From positions 1 to 7,635 of the forward strand of contig JABFWJ010000015.1 of NCBI GenBank assembly GCA_013362295.1: a stretch of 7,635 nucleotides of DNA. Reading direction: 5' to 3'. Made by a program: the position numbers and the translations under genes. A model generated the notes under the pieces. It was not told the origin of the DNA. It did not search any database and was given only the letters and a program-made list of their open reading frames with translations. This document shows positions 1-4,971 of this stretch, piece by piece. Numbering within the stretch: the first letter of the stretch is position 1; every line of letters begins with the position of its first letter. Source of the stretch: Thermoleophilia bacterium. GTDB taxonomy: Bacteria; Actinomycetota; Thermoleophilia; Gaiellales; Gaiellaceae.

Positions 1-642
1 CAGCCCTGCATAGCCGACCGGCTCGTCACCCTCGAACGCGACGAACGAGCCGTCCGGCCGCGTCGCCTCCTCGCGCAGCCAGAGCTCGAGGCGGTAGTTC
101 ACCTCGCCCGGCAGCGGCAGGTCGGCGTAGCCCTCGAGCGCGACAGGCCACACCTGCCGCAAGAGCTCCTCGCGCCGGCCGTCGAACGTCTCGAGCCGCA
201 GGCCGGGCGGAACCGCCGGCTCCGCCTCCGTCCCCACGACTCTCGTCTGCTCGAGCTGGTAGTCCGTCTCGACGAGGCCGAAGCGCTCGGCGAACGCGAG
301 CGAGCCGCGGTCGTCCGCGTAGACGAACGCGTTGACGCCGTCGCGGCCGAGCGCCCTGCCGTGATCGGCCAGCGCGCGGACGAGCGCCGTCCCGACGCCG
401 CGCCGCCGGAGGTGCGGCAGCACACGCGCGGCGAGGAACGCCCGCCCCCCGAAGTTGGACAGACTGCAGACGCCGCAGCCGGCGAGCACGCCGTCGAGGT
501 GCGCGAGCAGCAGCAGACGGTCGTCCGTCGCCGTCTCCGCGAGCTGAGCGGCGGTGGCCGGCTCGTTCGGGACGACGGCGCTCTTCAGCTCAGCCCACGC
601 CTCGAGATCGCCGGTCGACGCCGCAGCGCGCAGTTCGATCAT
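1..642 (-). CDS. Tandem-domain GNAT acetyltransferase (3' end cut off)
   Basis: GCN5-related N-acetyltransferase, expected to move an acetyl group from acetyl-CoA to an amine; the substrate cannot be told. 214 residues are visible before the window edge. The first GNAT domain spans about residues 1-135, with the acetyl-CoA loop at 78-88 (HLRRRGVGTAL, matching R/Q-x-x-G-x-G/A) followed by helix LVRALADH and a typical closing segment 'AFAERFGLVE'. A second domain begins near 147 and reaches its first core strands ('FVAFEGDEPVGYAGL', 200-214) before being cut, so the full protein is probably about 280-320 residues, like other double-GNAT proteins. ATG at 642-640 overlaps the stop of a six-codon frame (ATGA) and lies 13 bases after the permease stop; no good Shine-Dalgarno precedes it, which suggests translation coupled to the upstream genes. 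The fold is secure and the role is unknown. Confidence 0.88.
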   Translation of the reverse strand, partial: MIELRAAASTGDLEAWAELKSAVVPNEPATAAQLAETATDDRLLLLAHLDGVLAGCGVCSLSNFGGRAFLAARVLPHLRRRGVGTALVRALADHGRALGRDGVNAFVYADDRGSLAFAERFGLVETDYQLEQTRVVGTEAEPAVPPGLRLETFDGRREELLRQVWPVALEGYADLPLPGEVNYRLELWLREEATRPDGSFVAFEGDEPVGYAGL

Positions 643-659
643 CGGCGCAGCTCGATCAT
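626..659 (-). repeat. 17-base near-perfect tandem duplication at the GNAT start
   Basis: Read on the minus strand, ATGATCGAGCTGCGCCG (659-643) is followed at once by ATGATCGAACTGCGCGC (642-626). Fourteen of the first 15 positions match. Each copy carries an ATG followed by codons for I-E-L-R. Because 17 is not a multiple of three, the first ATG is out of frame with the GNAT gene. Confidence 0.85.
639..659 (-). other. Six-codon mini-ORF (MIELRR) bridging permease and GNAT
   Basis: ATG at 659-657 overlaps the permease TGA (ATGA). It is preceded by AAGAGG with a 5-base spacer, a better ribosome site than anything before the GNAT ATG. The frame reads M-I-E-L-R-R and stops at 641-639, where the TGA overlaps the GNAT ATG (again ATGA). 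It is probably a translated stub that feeds ribosomes to the GNAT start by termination-reinitiation. Its function is inferred, and no peptide role is claimed. Confidence 0.4.
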
Positions 660-1495
660 CCGGACCTCTTGAGCTTGCCGTGCTTCTTCGCGTAGCGCTC
701 GCCGGCCTTGAACACGACGAGCCCGACCGGGATCGACAGCGCCCCGATCACGAGCAGCGGCCAGACGTCGCGCCAGGCCAGGCCCGCGCCGTTCAGGATC
801 TGGTCGCGGTTCCCGCGCAGCGCGTAGGTCGCCGGCGAGATCTTGGCGATCCACTGCATCCAGCCCGGCAGCACCTGCACCGGGTAGTAGACGCCCGACA
901 CGACGAGCATCAAGCCCTGCGCGACGAAGCCGAGCTGCGTGCCCTTCTCGGGCGAGATCAGCGGCAGCACCGCGGTCATCATCCCGACGCCGATGAACGA
1001 GACCGACGCGATCGCGAGCAGCGCGACCGCCGCGCTGTAGTTCGCGTTCGGCAAGTGGATGCCGATGAACGCGACGACGGCGACGAAGATCGCGGCCGCC
1101 CGCACGAGGCCGTACAACACCGCGTACACGCCCATGCCGATCAGGTGCACCGGCCGCGAGACGGGCGCCATGAACGTGTACTCGATCGTCCCCTCCCATC
1201 GCTCCCACGCGACGGTCTCCGTGACGATCTCGAAGATGATCCCGAGGAACGCCCAGATCACGCCGCCGACGAGCAGCTTCGTCGCGAGCTCGTTCTGCTC
1301 CGCAGCGGTCAGGTCGACACCGCGCGAGATGAAGACGATTGTGAGCGTGTTCGCGATCGTCCAGAGCAGGAACGCGAGGTCCCACAGGAAGTAGCGCTTC
1401 GTCAGGTAGAGGTTGCGCTCGACGACGCCGTAGAGACCGATCAGCTCGTGGCGCAGGATCTTGCGCCGGTTGAAGGTCGTGTCGACGGTGGCCAT
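656..1495 (-). CDS. ABC-2 type transporter permease
   Basis: Membrane subunit of an ABC-2 exporter (279 residues), expected to dimerise in the cytoplasmic membrane and pair with the ATPase encoded just upstream. Six hydrophobic segments are visible at about 37-57, 74-94, 122-147, 154-178, 188-208 and 246-264. Between segments 2 and 3 lies 'WERWEGTIEYTFMAPVSR' (97-114), matching the E-x-x-x-G-T-hydrophobic-E...P-x-S/R element of ABC-2 permeases. The late 'YYPVQVLPGWMQWIAKISPATYA' stretch (203-225, quoted from 203 in brief) is the family's usual region before the last helix. The ATG at 1495 is chosen because GAGGAGA lies 8 bases upstream; the in-frame ATG at 1516 has no such site. The C-terminus is basic (KKHGKLKRSG), fitting a cytoplasmic tail. 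The cargo is unknown; DrrB-like drug or lipid exporters are the nearest class I recognise. Confidence 0.9.
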   Translation of the reverse strand: MATVDTTFNRRKILRHELIGLYGVVERNLYLTKRYFLWDLAFLLWTIANTLTIVFISRGVDLTAAEQNELATKLLVGGVIWAFLGIIFEIVTETVAWERWEGTIEYTFMAPVSRPVHLIGMGVYAVLYGLVRAAAIFVAVVAFIGIHLPNANYSAAVALLAIASVSFIGVGMMTAVLPLISPEKGTQLGFVAQGLMLVVSGVYYPVQVLPGWMQWIAKISPATYALRGNRDQILNGAGLAWRDVWPLLVIGALSIPVGLVVFKAGERYAKKHGKLKRSG

Positions 1496-1526
1496 TAGTG
1501 CGTCTCCTCGTGACATTGGTGGATGA

Positions 1527-1597
1527 CTCGGTCGCGAGCACCAAGCGATGCAAGGACGCAGGGAGCGTGAATAGCTTCAGCTATTTGCGCGACCGAG
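1527..1597 (-). ncRNA. Candidate structured RNA element between ABC ATPase and permease
   Basis: The 165-base gap 1496-1660 has no credible gene. In the minus-strand transcript a perfect 10-bp stem forms between 1597-1588 (CTCGGTCGCG) and 1536-1527 (CGCGACCGAG). It encloses a 7-bp palindrome at 1585-1570 (AATAGCTGAAGCTATT) and a small 4-bp hairpin ACGC/GCGT at 1568-1556, giving a three-way-junction layout that ends about 20 bases before the permease ribosome site. The AT-rich palindrome stands out in GC-rich surroundings. No T-run follows, so it is not an intrinsic terminator. It could be an mRNA processing or stability element, a cis-regulator, or a protein operator. I do not recognise a known class. 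Confidence 0.4.
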
Positions 1598-1598
1598 G

Positions 1599-1617
1599 AC
1601 GCGGCAGCGCGCCGCGT
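1599..1617 (-). other. GC-rich hairpin downstream of the ABC ATPase gene
   Basis: ACGCGGC (1617-1611 on the transcribed strand) pairs with GCCGCGT (1605-1599) around a 5-base loop, a 7-bp stem just 5' of the larger folded element. It has no T-run. It may protect the ATPase mRNA 3' end or belong to the same structured element. Confidence 0.35.
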
Positions 1618-1660
1618 GATCGCGGGCGAGGCGCCGCCGGATGTCGCGGGGCGGGGCACT

Positions 1661-2473
1661 TTAAGCAAACACCTCCCGCTCTTCGTCTTCTTCGCTCTTC
1701 TCGTCCTCGAACGTGCGGCCGGTCGCGGCGAAGAACGCTTCTTCAAGCGTCTCGACGCGGTAGCGCTCCAACACGTCCTCGACCGGCTCGAGGAACAGCA
1801 GCTCGCCACGGTCGAGCAGGCCGACGCGATCGGCGAGCTCCTCGGCCTCCTTCATGTCGTGCGTGCAGAGGAGGATCGTCGAGTCGTGCCGCTCGCGGAT
1901 CTCGCGGATGAAGGTCTGCACCTCCTGCTTCGAGCGCGGGTCGAGCCCCGTCGTCGGCTCGTCGAGCAGCAGCAGCACCGGCGAGGTGAGCAGCGCCCGC
2001 GCGAGCGCGACCTTCTGCTGCATGCCGCGCGACAGGTTCTCCATCGCCTCGCCGCGCCGCGCCGACGGAAAGCCGACGCGCTCGAGGATGATCGGGATCT
2101 TGACGTGCGTCTCACGCGGGCCCATCCCGTAGAAGCGCGCCGCGTACGCGAGGTTCTCCGCCGCGCTCATCTTCTTGAAGAAGCTCGCCTCGACCGAGAC
2201 GCGGTTCACGAGCCTGCGCACCTTGCGGGCCTCCTTGAAAACGTCGTAGCCGAAGATGTGCGCGTCTCCGCCGTCGGGCAGGAGCAGCGTCGAGAGCAGA
2301 CGGACCAGGGTCGACTTGCCCGACCCGTTCTGTCCGAGGATCGCGACGCACTCGCCGCGCTCCATCTCGAAGCTGACGCGGCTCAGCGCCGCGCGGCGGC
2401 GGCGCTGGAAGAGCCCCTTCCGGCGCGAGAAGACCTTGTTCAGATCACGTACTGCAACCGCTGCTGATGACAC
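1661..2473 (-). CDS. ABC transporter ATP-binding protein (DrrA-like)
   Basis: Cytoplasmic ATPase subunit (270 residues) that powers the ABC-2 permease encoded next. Visible motifs: Walker A GQNGSGKST (47-55), signature LSRGMQQ (147-153), Walker B plus D-loop LLLLDEPTTGLD (167-178), and H-loop THD (204-206). The Q-loop position falls at 'RVSVEASFF' (91-99), where the usual glutamine appears to be Glu95. The C-terminus is strongly acidic (FEDEKSEEDEERE, 255-267), which is unusual and could contact the basic permease tail. The GTG start at 2473-2471 is set by a perfect AAGGAG six bases upstream (2485-2480); an ATG at 2478 is out of frame and too close to that site. Co-transcription with the permease is likely despite the 165-base gap. 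Exported substrate unknown. Confidence 0.93.
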   Translation of the reverse strand: MSSAAVAVRDLNKVFSRRKGLFQRRRRAALSRVSFEMERGECVAILGQNGSGKSTLVRLLSTLLLPDGGDAHIFGYDVFKEARKVRRLVNRVSVEASFFKKMSAAENLAYAARFYGMGPRETHVKIPIILERVGFPSARRGEAMENLSRGMQQKVALARALLTSPVLLLLDEPTTGLDPRSKQEVQTFIREIRERHDSTILLCTHDMKEAEELADRVGLLDRGELLFLEPVEDVLERYRVETLEEAFFAATGRTFEDEKSEEDEEREVFA

Positions 2474-2518
2474 ACCATGCTCCTTGAGATCGAAAGACGA
2501 CGAACTGCGGGCGCACCA

Positions 2519-2569
2519 CTGCCGCTAGAAGCGGCGGCGGGTGACGTCTGCGTTCGTGATCCCGGACAT
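2519..2569 (-). other. ATPase 5' leader: possible 14-residue mini-ORF ending in a hairpin
   Basis: Between the proposed promoter and the ATPase GTG, the transcript could encode a 14-residue peptide MSGITNADVTRRRF (ATG 2569-2567, TAG 2527-2525). The start is only a few bases after the expected transcript start. Its stop codon lies in a hairpin with arms 2519-2526 and 2530-2537. There is no ribosome site before it and no T-run after the hairpin, so both may be chance. Confidence 0.2.
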
Positions 2570-2579
2570 GGCCCGCGGA

Positions 2580-2608
2580 ATGCTAGGCGAAGCGGCGGCG
2601 GTGCGCAA
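2580..2608 (-). promoter_or_regulatory. Putative promoter for the ABC transporter operon
   Basis: On the minus strand, -35-like TTGCGC (2608-2603) and -10-like TAGCAT (2585-2580) are separated by exactly 17 bases. A T-rich stretch (CATTTTTC) lies just upstream of the -35. The -10 fits the TAnnnT pattern common in actinobacteria, while the -35 matches only its first three bases. Transcription would start near 2573, giving a leader of about 100 bases before the GTG at 2473. Confidence 0.45.
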
Positions 2609-2638
2609 GAAAAATGGCGGGCGCGCGCAGATCGGGCC

Positions 2639-2655
2639 GTTCTCGAACCGAGAAC
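2639..2655. promoter_or_regulatory. Perfect 7-3-7 palindrome, probable operator
   Basis: GTTCTCG-AAC-CGAGAAC is a perfect inverted repeat in the divergent gap 2474-2688. It lies 33 bases before the ATG at 2689 and upstream of the ABC promoter's -35. The size and symmetry fit a dimeric repressor site. It has no T-run and so is not a terminator. I cannot name the regulator, and it does not match the LexA, CIRCE or HAIR consensus as I know them. The rest of this 215-base gap holds only the promoter and leader described separately. Confidence 0.45.
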
Positions 2656-2688
2656 AACTTTCGCGCGACCGCGGCCGTCGAACGGGGT

Positions 2689-3330
2689 ATGCGTCTCCTG
2701 ATCGCCGTCCTCGTCGTGCTCGCCGTCCCCGCAACCGCGGCGGCGGAGCCGCGGACCGTCAAGCCGGACCGGGCGGCGGTCGACCGCCTGCTCGACGAGT
2801 TCATCCCGGCGGCCGTGGCCCAGAAGAACCTGCAGCGCGGCTGGGAGCTCTCGGCCGGCGTCGCGCGCACCGTCTCCCACGCCGAGTGGATGAAGGGCAA
2901 CACGTCCGTGCAGAAATACTCTGCAAGGGGGACGAAATTCCGCGGCTGGACGGTCAACTACTCGTATCCGGGCGAGGTCGGGTTCGACATCCTCCTCCAG
3001 CCGACGAAGCAGTCGGTGGGCGCATGGTCGTTCCGGGGCGAGGCCCAGAAGATCCACGGCCGGTGGAAGATCACCACCTGGTACCCGGTCGCGACGTTCG
3101 CGCCGCCCGGCCGGACGCAGACCGTCCTCGGGCCGAACGACCTCGGCCCGGCCGACAGCGCGGTCGCCGCAAGCGCCGAGCGCGCCCGGCTCGGCGCGTG
3201 GGTGCTCGCGCTGCCGATCGGCGTCGTCGGCGCGATCGCGCTGCTCGGCATCGGTATCGCCGGCCGGCGCGCGCTCGGGCGGCGCGCCCGCGTCCGGGCG
3301 ATCGAGCGCGAGCTAGCCGCGACCCGCTGA
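2689..3330 (+). CDS. Secreted, C-terminally membrane-anchored protein of unknown function
   Basis: A 213-residue protein. A signal peptide is clear at 1-19 (MRLLIAVLVVLAVPATAAA, cleavage probably after AAA or nearby). Residues about 20-160 form a soluble extracytoplasmic region rich in aromatics and short strands ('WTVNYSYPGEVGFDILLQP', 'GRWKITTWYPVATFAPPG'). One transmembrane helix follows near 169-189 (WVLALPIGVVGAIALLGIGIA), then an arginine-rich cytoplasmic tail (RRALGRRARVRAIERELAATR). The topology is therefore N-outside, C-inside. The helix-then-strands pattern suggests an NTF2-like fold, but this is a guess; I see no catalytic motif. ATG 2689 is preferred over an upstream in-frame ATG at 2614 because it begins the signal peptide exactly; its ribosome site (ACGGGG) is weak. 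The 3' end overlaps that of the convergent ppa gene by 18 bases. Confidence 0.8.
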   Translation: MRLLIAVLVVLAVPATAAAEPRTVKPDRAAVDRLLDEFIPAAVAQKNLQRGWELSAGVARTVSHAEWMKGNTSVQKYSARGTKFRGWTVNYSYPGEVGFDILLQPTKQSVGAWSFRGEAQKIHGRWKITTWYPVATFAPPGRTQTVLGPNDLGPADSAVAASAERARLGAWVLALPIGVVGAIALLGIGIAGRRALGRRARVRAIERELAATR

Positions 3331-3804
3331 GATCCGCTCGCGGCAGGAGGCGATGATCCCGCGGGCCTCCGAGCGGTTCCCGAAGCCGCGCGTCTCGGTC
3401 GTCTTGCCTTCGAGGTCCTTGTAGACCTGGAAGAAGTGCTCGATCTCGTTCCGCAGCTGGGGCGGGACGTCGTGGATGTCGGTGATCGAGCTCCACGACG
3501 GATCGTTCAGCGGCACGCACAGCACCTTCTCGTCGGGCCCCTTCTCGTCGGCCATGTGGAAGACGCCGACCGCGCGGACGCGGATCCGGCAGCCGGGGAA
3601 TGTCGCTTCGGCGACGAGGACGAGCGCGTCGAGCGGGTCGCCGTCCTCGGCCAGGGTGCCCTCGAGGTAGCCGTAGTCGGCTGGGTAGCTCATGGACGTG
3701 AAGAGCCGCCGGTCGAGCACGAGCCCGCCCAGCTCCTCGTCCCACTCGTACTTGTTCCGGGACCCGGAGGGGATCTCGACAAACACGACACCGTCATCGG
3801 TCAC
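3313..3804 (-). CDS. ppa: Inorganic pyrophosphatase, family I
   Basis: Cytoplasmic Mg-dependent enzyme that splits pyrophosphate to two phosphates, pulling biosynthetic reactions forward. With the GTG start at 3804 it has 163 residues, close to the actinobacterial norm (about 162). All expected active-site features are present: EIPSGSRNKYEW (E10, K18, E20), YPADYGYLEG, the family signature EDGDPLDALVL with D54, D56 and D59, MADEKGPDEKV with D86, D91 and K93, and VYKD with Y128 and K129. An in-frame ATG at 3834 would add ten residues (MVAHALSLTA) and run 12 bases into the divergent CDF gene. GTG is preferred on family length and on a -10-like TAGTCT exactly 7 bases upstream, which would suit leaderless translation. 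Neither start has a Shine-Dalgarno. The stop overlaps the convergent membrane-protein gene. Confidence 0.95.
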   Translation of the reverse strand: MTDDGVVFVEIPSGSRNKYEWDEELGGLVLDRRLFTSMSYPADYGYLEGTLAEDGDPLDALVLVAEATFPGCRIRVRAVGVFHMADEKGPDEKVLCVPLNDPSWSSITDIHDVPPQLRNEIEHFFQVYKDLEGKTTETRGFGNRSEARGIIASCRERISAGRG

Positions 3805-3822
3805 GGCGGTAAGACTAAGTGC
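3805..3822. promoter_or_regulatory. 18-base divergent start region between ppa and the CDF exporter gene
   Basis: Only 18 bases separate the GTG of ppa (minus) from the GTG of the CDF gene (plus). They hold an AT-rich core TAAGACTAAGT (3810-3820) in very GC-rich DNA. On the minus strand TAGTCT (3817-3812) lies 7 bases before the ppa GTG, the right distance for a -10 of a leaderless mRNA. No clean -35 and no ribosome site is visible for either gene, so their -35 regions, if present, must lie inside each other's coding sequence. Confidence 0.4.
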
Positions 3823-4722
3823 GTGAGCAACCATCACGGCCACGACCACGGGGTCGGCGCGGAGACCGAGGTTCGGCCCCTCGCAGTCGCACTGGCGCTG
3901 ATCGTCGGTTTCATGGCGGCGGAGGTCGCGCTCGCGATCGTCGCCCACTCGCTGGCGCTGCTCTCGGACGCGGCGCACATGCTCGTCGACGCCGCGGCAC
4001 TCGGCCTCACTGTGTGGGCGGCGCGGCTCGCCAGGCGGCCGGCGGCGGGCCGGATGACGTTCGGTCTCCGGCGCGCCGAGATCCTCTCGGCGCAGGCGAA
4101 CGGCGTCACTCTGCTCCTGCTCGGCGCGGCGATCGTGATCGAGGCCGTCCGGCGCCTCGTCTCGCCGCCCGACGTGCGCGGCGGGCTCGTGCTCGCGACG
4201 GCGTGCGTCGGAGCCGCGGTCAACGTGGTCGCGCTGCGCCAGGTGGCCAGTGCCAACCGGGCGAACCTGAACGTCGAGGGGAGCTACAAGCACCTGCTCA
4301 CCGACCTCTATGCCTTCGCGGGCACGGCCGTCGCCGGCGCGATCGTCTGGACGACCGGCTTCGAGCGCGCCGACCCGATCGCATCGCTCCTCGTCGCCGG
4401 CTCGATGCTCGCCGCGGCCTGGCCCCTGCTTCGGAGCAGCGGCCGCGTCCTGCTGGAGGGCGCGCCCGAGGGCCTGGCGCCGGCGGAGATCGCCGAAACG
4501 CTCGGCGCGCACGAGGGCGTGGTCAACGTCCACGACCTGCACGTCTGGGAGATCAGTTCGGGCTTCCCGGCGCTGTCCGCGCACGTGCTCGTCGGCCGGG
4601 AAGAGGACTGCCACCGGATCCGCCGCGAGCTCGAGGCCGTCCTGCAAGAGCGCTTCGGGATCGAGCACACGACGCTCCAGGTCGACCACACAGCGGATCG
4701 GCTGCTCTGGCCGAAGCGCTGA
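3823..4722 (+). CDS. Cation diffusion facilitator (CzcD/ZitB-like zinc exporter)
   Basis: A 299-residue inner-membrane metal/proton antiporter that removes divalent cations, most likely Zn(II), from the cytoplasm. The N-terminus is histidine-rich (SNHHGHDHG, 2-10), typical of CzcD-type members. Membrane helices are visible at about 20-41, 47-68, 91-108, 121-138, 162-177 and 184-203. The transport-site residues form a His-Asp/His-Asp set: H52 and D56 in helix 2 (SDAAHMLVD) and H157 and D161 in helix 5 (HLLTD), the arrangement associated with zinc preference over cadmium. The cytoplasmic C-terminal domain (about 210-299) carries the family's 'VHDLHVWEISSG' (236-247). The GTG at 3823 is inferred because the protein begins directly before the histidine stretch; there is no Shine-Dalgarno. 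Regulation by a zinc sensor is usual for such genes, but no such gene is in view. Confidence 0.93.
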   Translation: MSNHHGHDHGVGAETEVRPLAVALALIVGFMAAEVALAIVAHSLALLSDAAHMLVDAAALGLTVWAARLARRPAAGRMTFGLRRAEILSAQANGVTLLLLGAAIVIEAVRRLVSPPDVRGGLVLATACVGAAVNVVALRQVASANRANLNVEGSYKHLLTDLYAFAGTAVAGAIVWTTGFERADPIASLLVAGSMLAAAWPLLRSSGRVLLEGAPEGLAPAEIAETLGAHEGVVNVHDLHVWEISSGFPALSAHVLVGREEDCHRIRRELEAVLQERFGIEHTTLQVDHTADRLLWPKR

Positions 4723-4731
4723 TCGTCCCAA

Positions 4732-4768
4732 GCCGAATCTGATTCGGCGCAGCCGAACCGGATTCGAG
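4732..4768. repeat. Two tandem imperfect palindromes downstream of the CDF gene
   Basis: GCCGAATCTGATTCGGC (4732-4748) is a perfect 7-3-7 inverted repeat. A degenerate second copy, GCCGAACCGGATTCGAG (4752-4768), follows with a 20-base period; 13 of 17 positions match. It begins 10 bases after the CDF stop codon. No T-run follows the first copy, so a Rho-independent terminator is not clear. A 3' mRNA hairpin or a paired regulator site for the downstream operon are alternatives. The rest of the gap up to 4806 shows nothing else. Confidence 0.5.
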
Positions 4769-4806
4769 AGTTTCGAGGATCGGCGAACGCTCGACCGACG
4801 GCCAGG

Positions 4807-4836
4807 TTGACGTCCGTCTGAGCGGACCGCTAGGTT
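4807..4836 (+). promoter_or_regulatory. Putative promoter of the glutamine synthetase-PII-Amt operon
   Basis: TTGACG (4807-4812) and TAGGTT (4831-4836) are separated by 18 bases. The -35 matches 5 of 6 consensus bases and the -10 has the TAnnnT form. Expected start near 4843, giving a leader of about 130 bases. The spacer contains an inverted repeat GTCCG (4812-4816)/CGGAC (4823-4827), and the heptamer AGGTTGA occurs twice, at 4804-4810 and 4832-4838, so a regulator may bind across the promoter. No convincing GlnR-type box is seen. Confidence 0.55.
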
Positions 4837-4848
4837 GAGGGCACGTGC

Positions 4849-4932
4849 GGCGCCGCCGAAGGCGCCCGCGGAAGCGATGGCGCTTCACGACTCGCTGGTT
4901 TTCGACAGCACCGAGTCGTGGGCGCCTTTTTT
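4849..4932 (+). terminator. Leader attenuator: GC hairpin plus intrinsic terminator ahead of glnII
   Basis: A first hairpin pairs GGCGCC (4849-4854) with GGCGCC (4861-4866) over the loop GCCGAA. A terminator follows: GGCGC (4879-4883) with GCGCC (4922-4926), then a perfect 9-bp CACGACTCG (4886-4894) with CGAGTCGTG (4912-4920), a further CTG/CAG inside the loop, and six T at 4927-4932. It lies between the promoter and the glutamine synthetase ATG (4972), so most transcripts would stop here unless the stem is prevented from forming. The upstream GGCGCC copies can pair with the terminator's own 4921-4926 GGCGCC, an obvious antiterminator option. It does not match the cyanobacterial glnA glutamine riboswitch as I recall it. 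The stem and T-run are seen directly; the regulatory role is inferred. Confidence 0.75.
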
Positions 4933-4971
4933 GTTGGTCCAACGCGGTTCGAACGGGAGGAACACGAGAAC

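Noticed and set aside
554..1498. A 314-codon plus-strand open frame opposite the ABC permease
   Set aside because: Antisense shadow with no recognisable domain; the minus-strand permease has helices and family motifs.
1570..1585. AT-rich palindrome as an intrinsic terminator of the ABC ATPase gene
   Set aside because: No run of T follows on either strand, and the flanks are GC-rich.
2614..2688. N-terminal extension of the secreted protein to an ATG at 2614
   Set aside because: It would bury the signal peptide behind 25 Arg/Ser-rich residues and place coding sequence across the perfect palindrome; ATG 2689 starts the signal peptide directly.
3313..4731. A 472-codon open frame on the minus strand joining the CDF antisense to ppa, as if ppa had a long N-terminal extension
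   Set aside because: The extra 300 residues are low-complexity Arg/Asp/Glu/Ala text antisense to a clear CDF gene; only the final 163-173 residues are pyrophosphatase.
4918..4971. Upstream in-frame GTG start adding 18 residues to glutamine synthetase
   Set aside because: It lies inside the terminator stem, so those codons would be absent from a leader-terminated RNA. The family starts at MPKLKLEYIW, and a GGGAGG site serves the ATG at 4972.
4837..4971. Known glutamine (glnA) riboswitch in the leader
   Set aside because: The conserved GUUCA and GAAGGAACGC-type blocks I associate with that class are not present in the right order; only the terminator architecture is similar.
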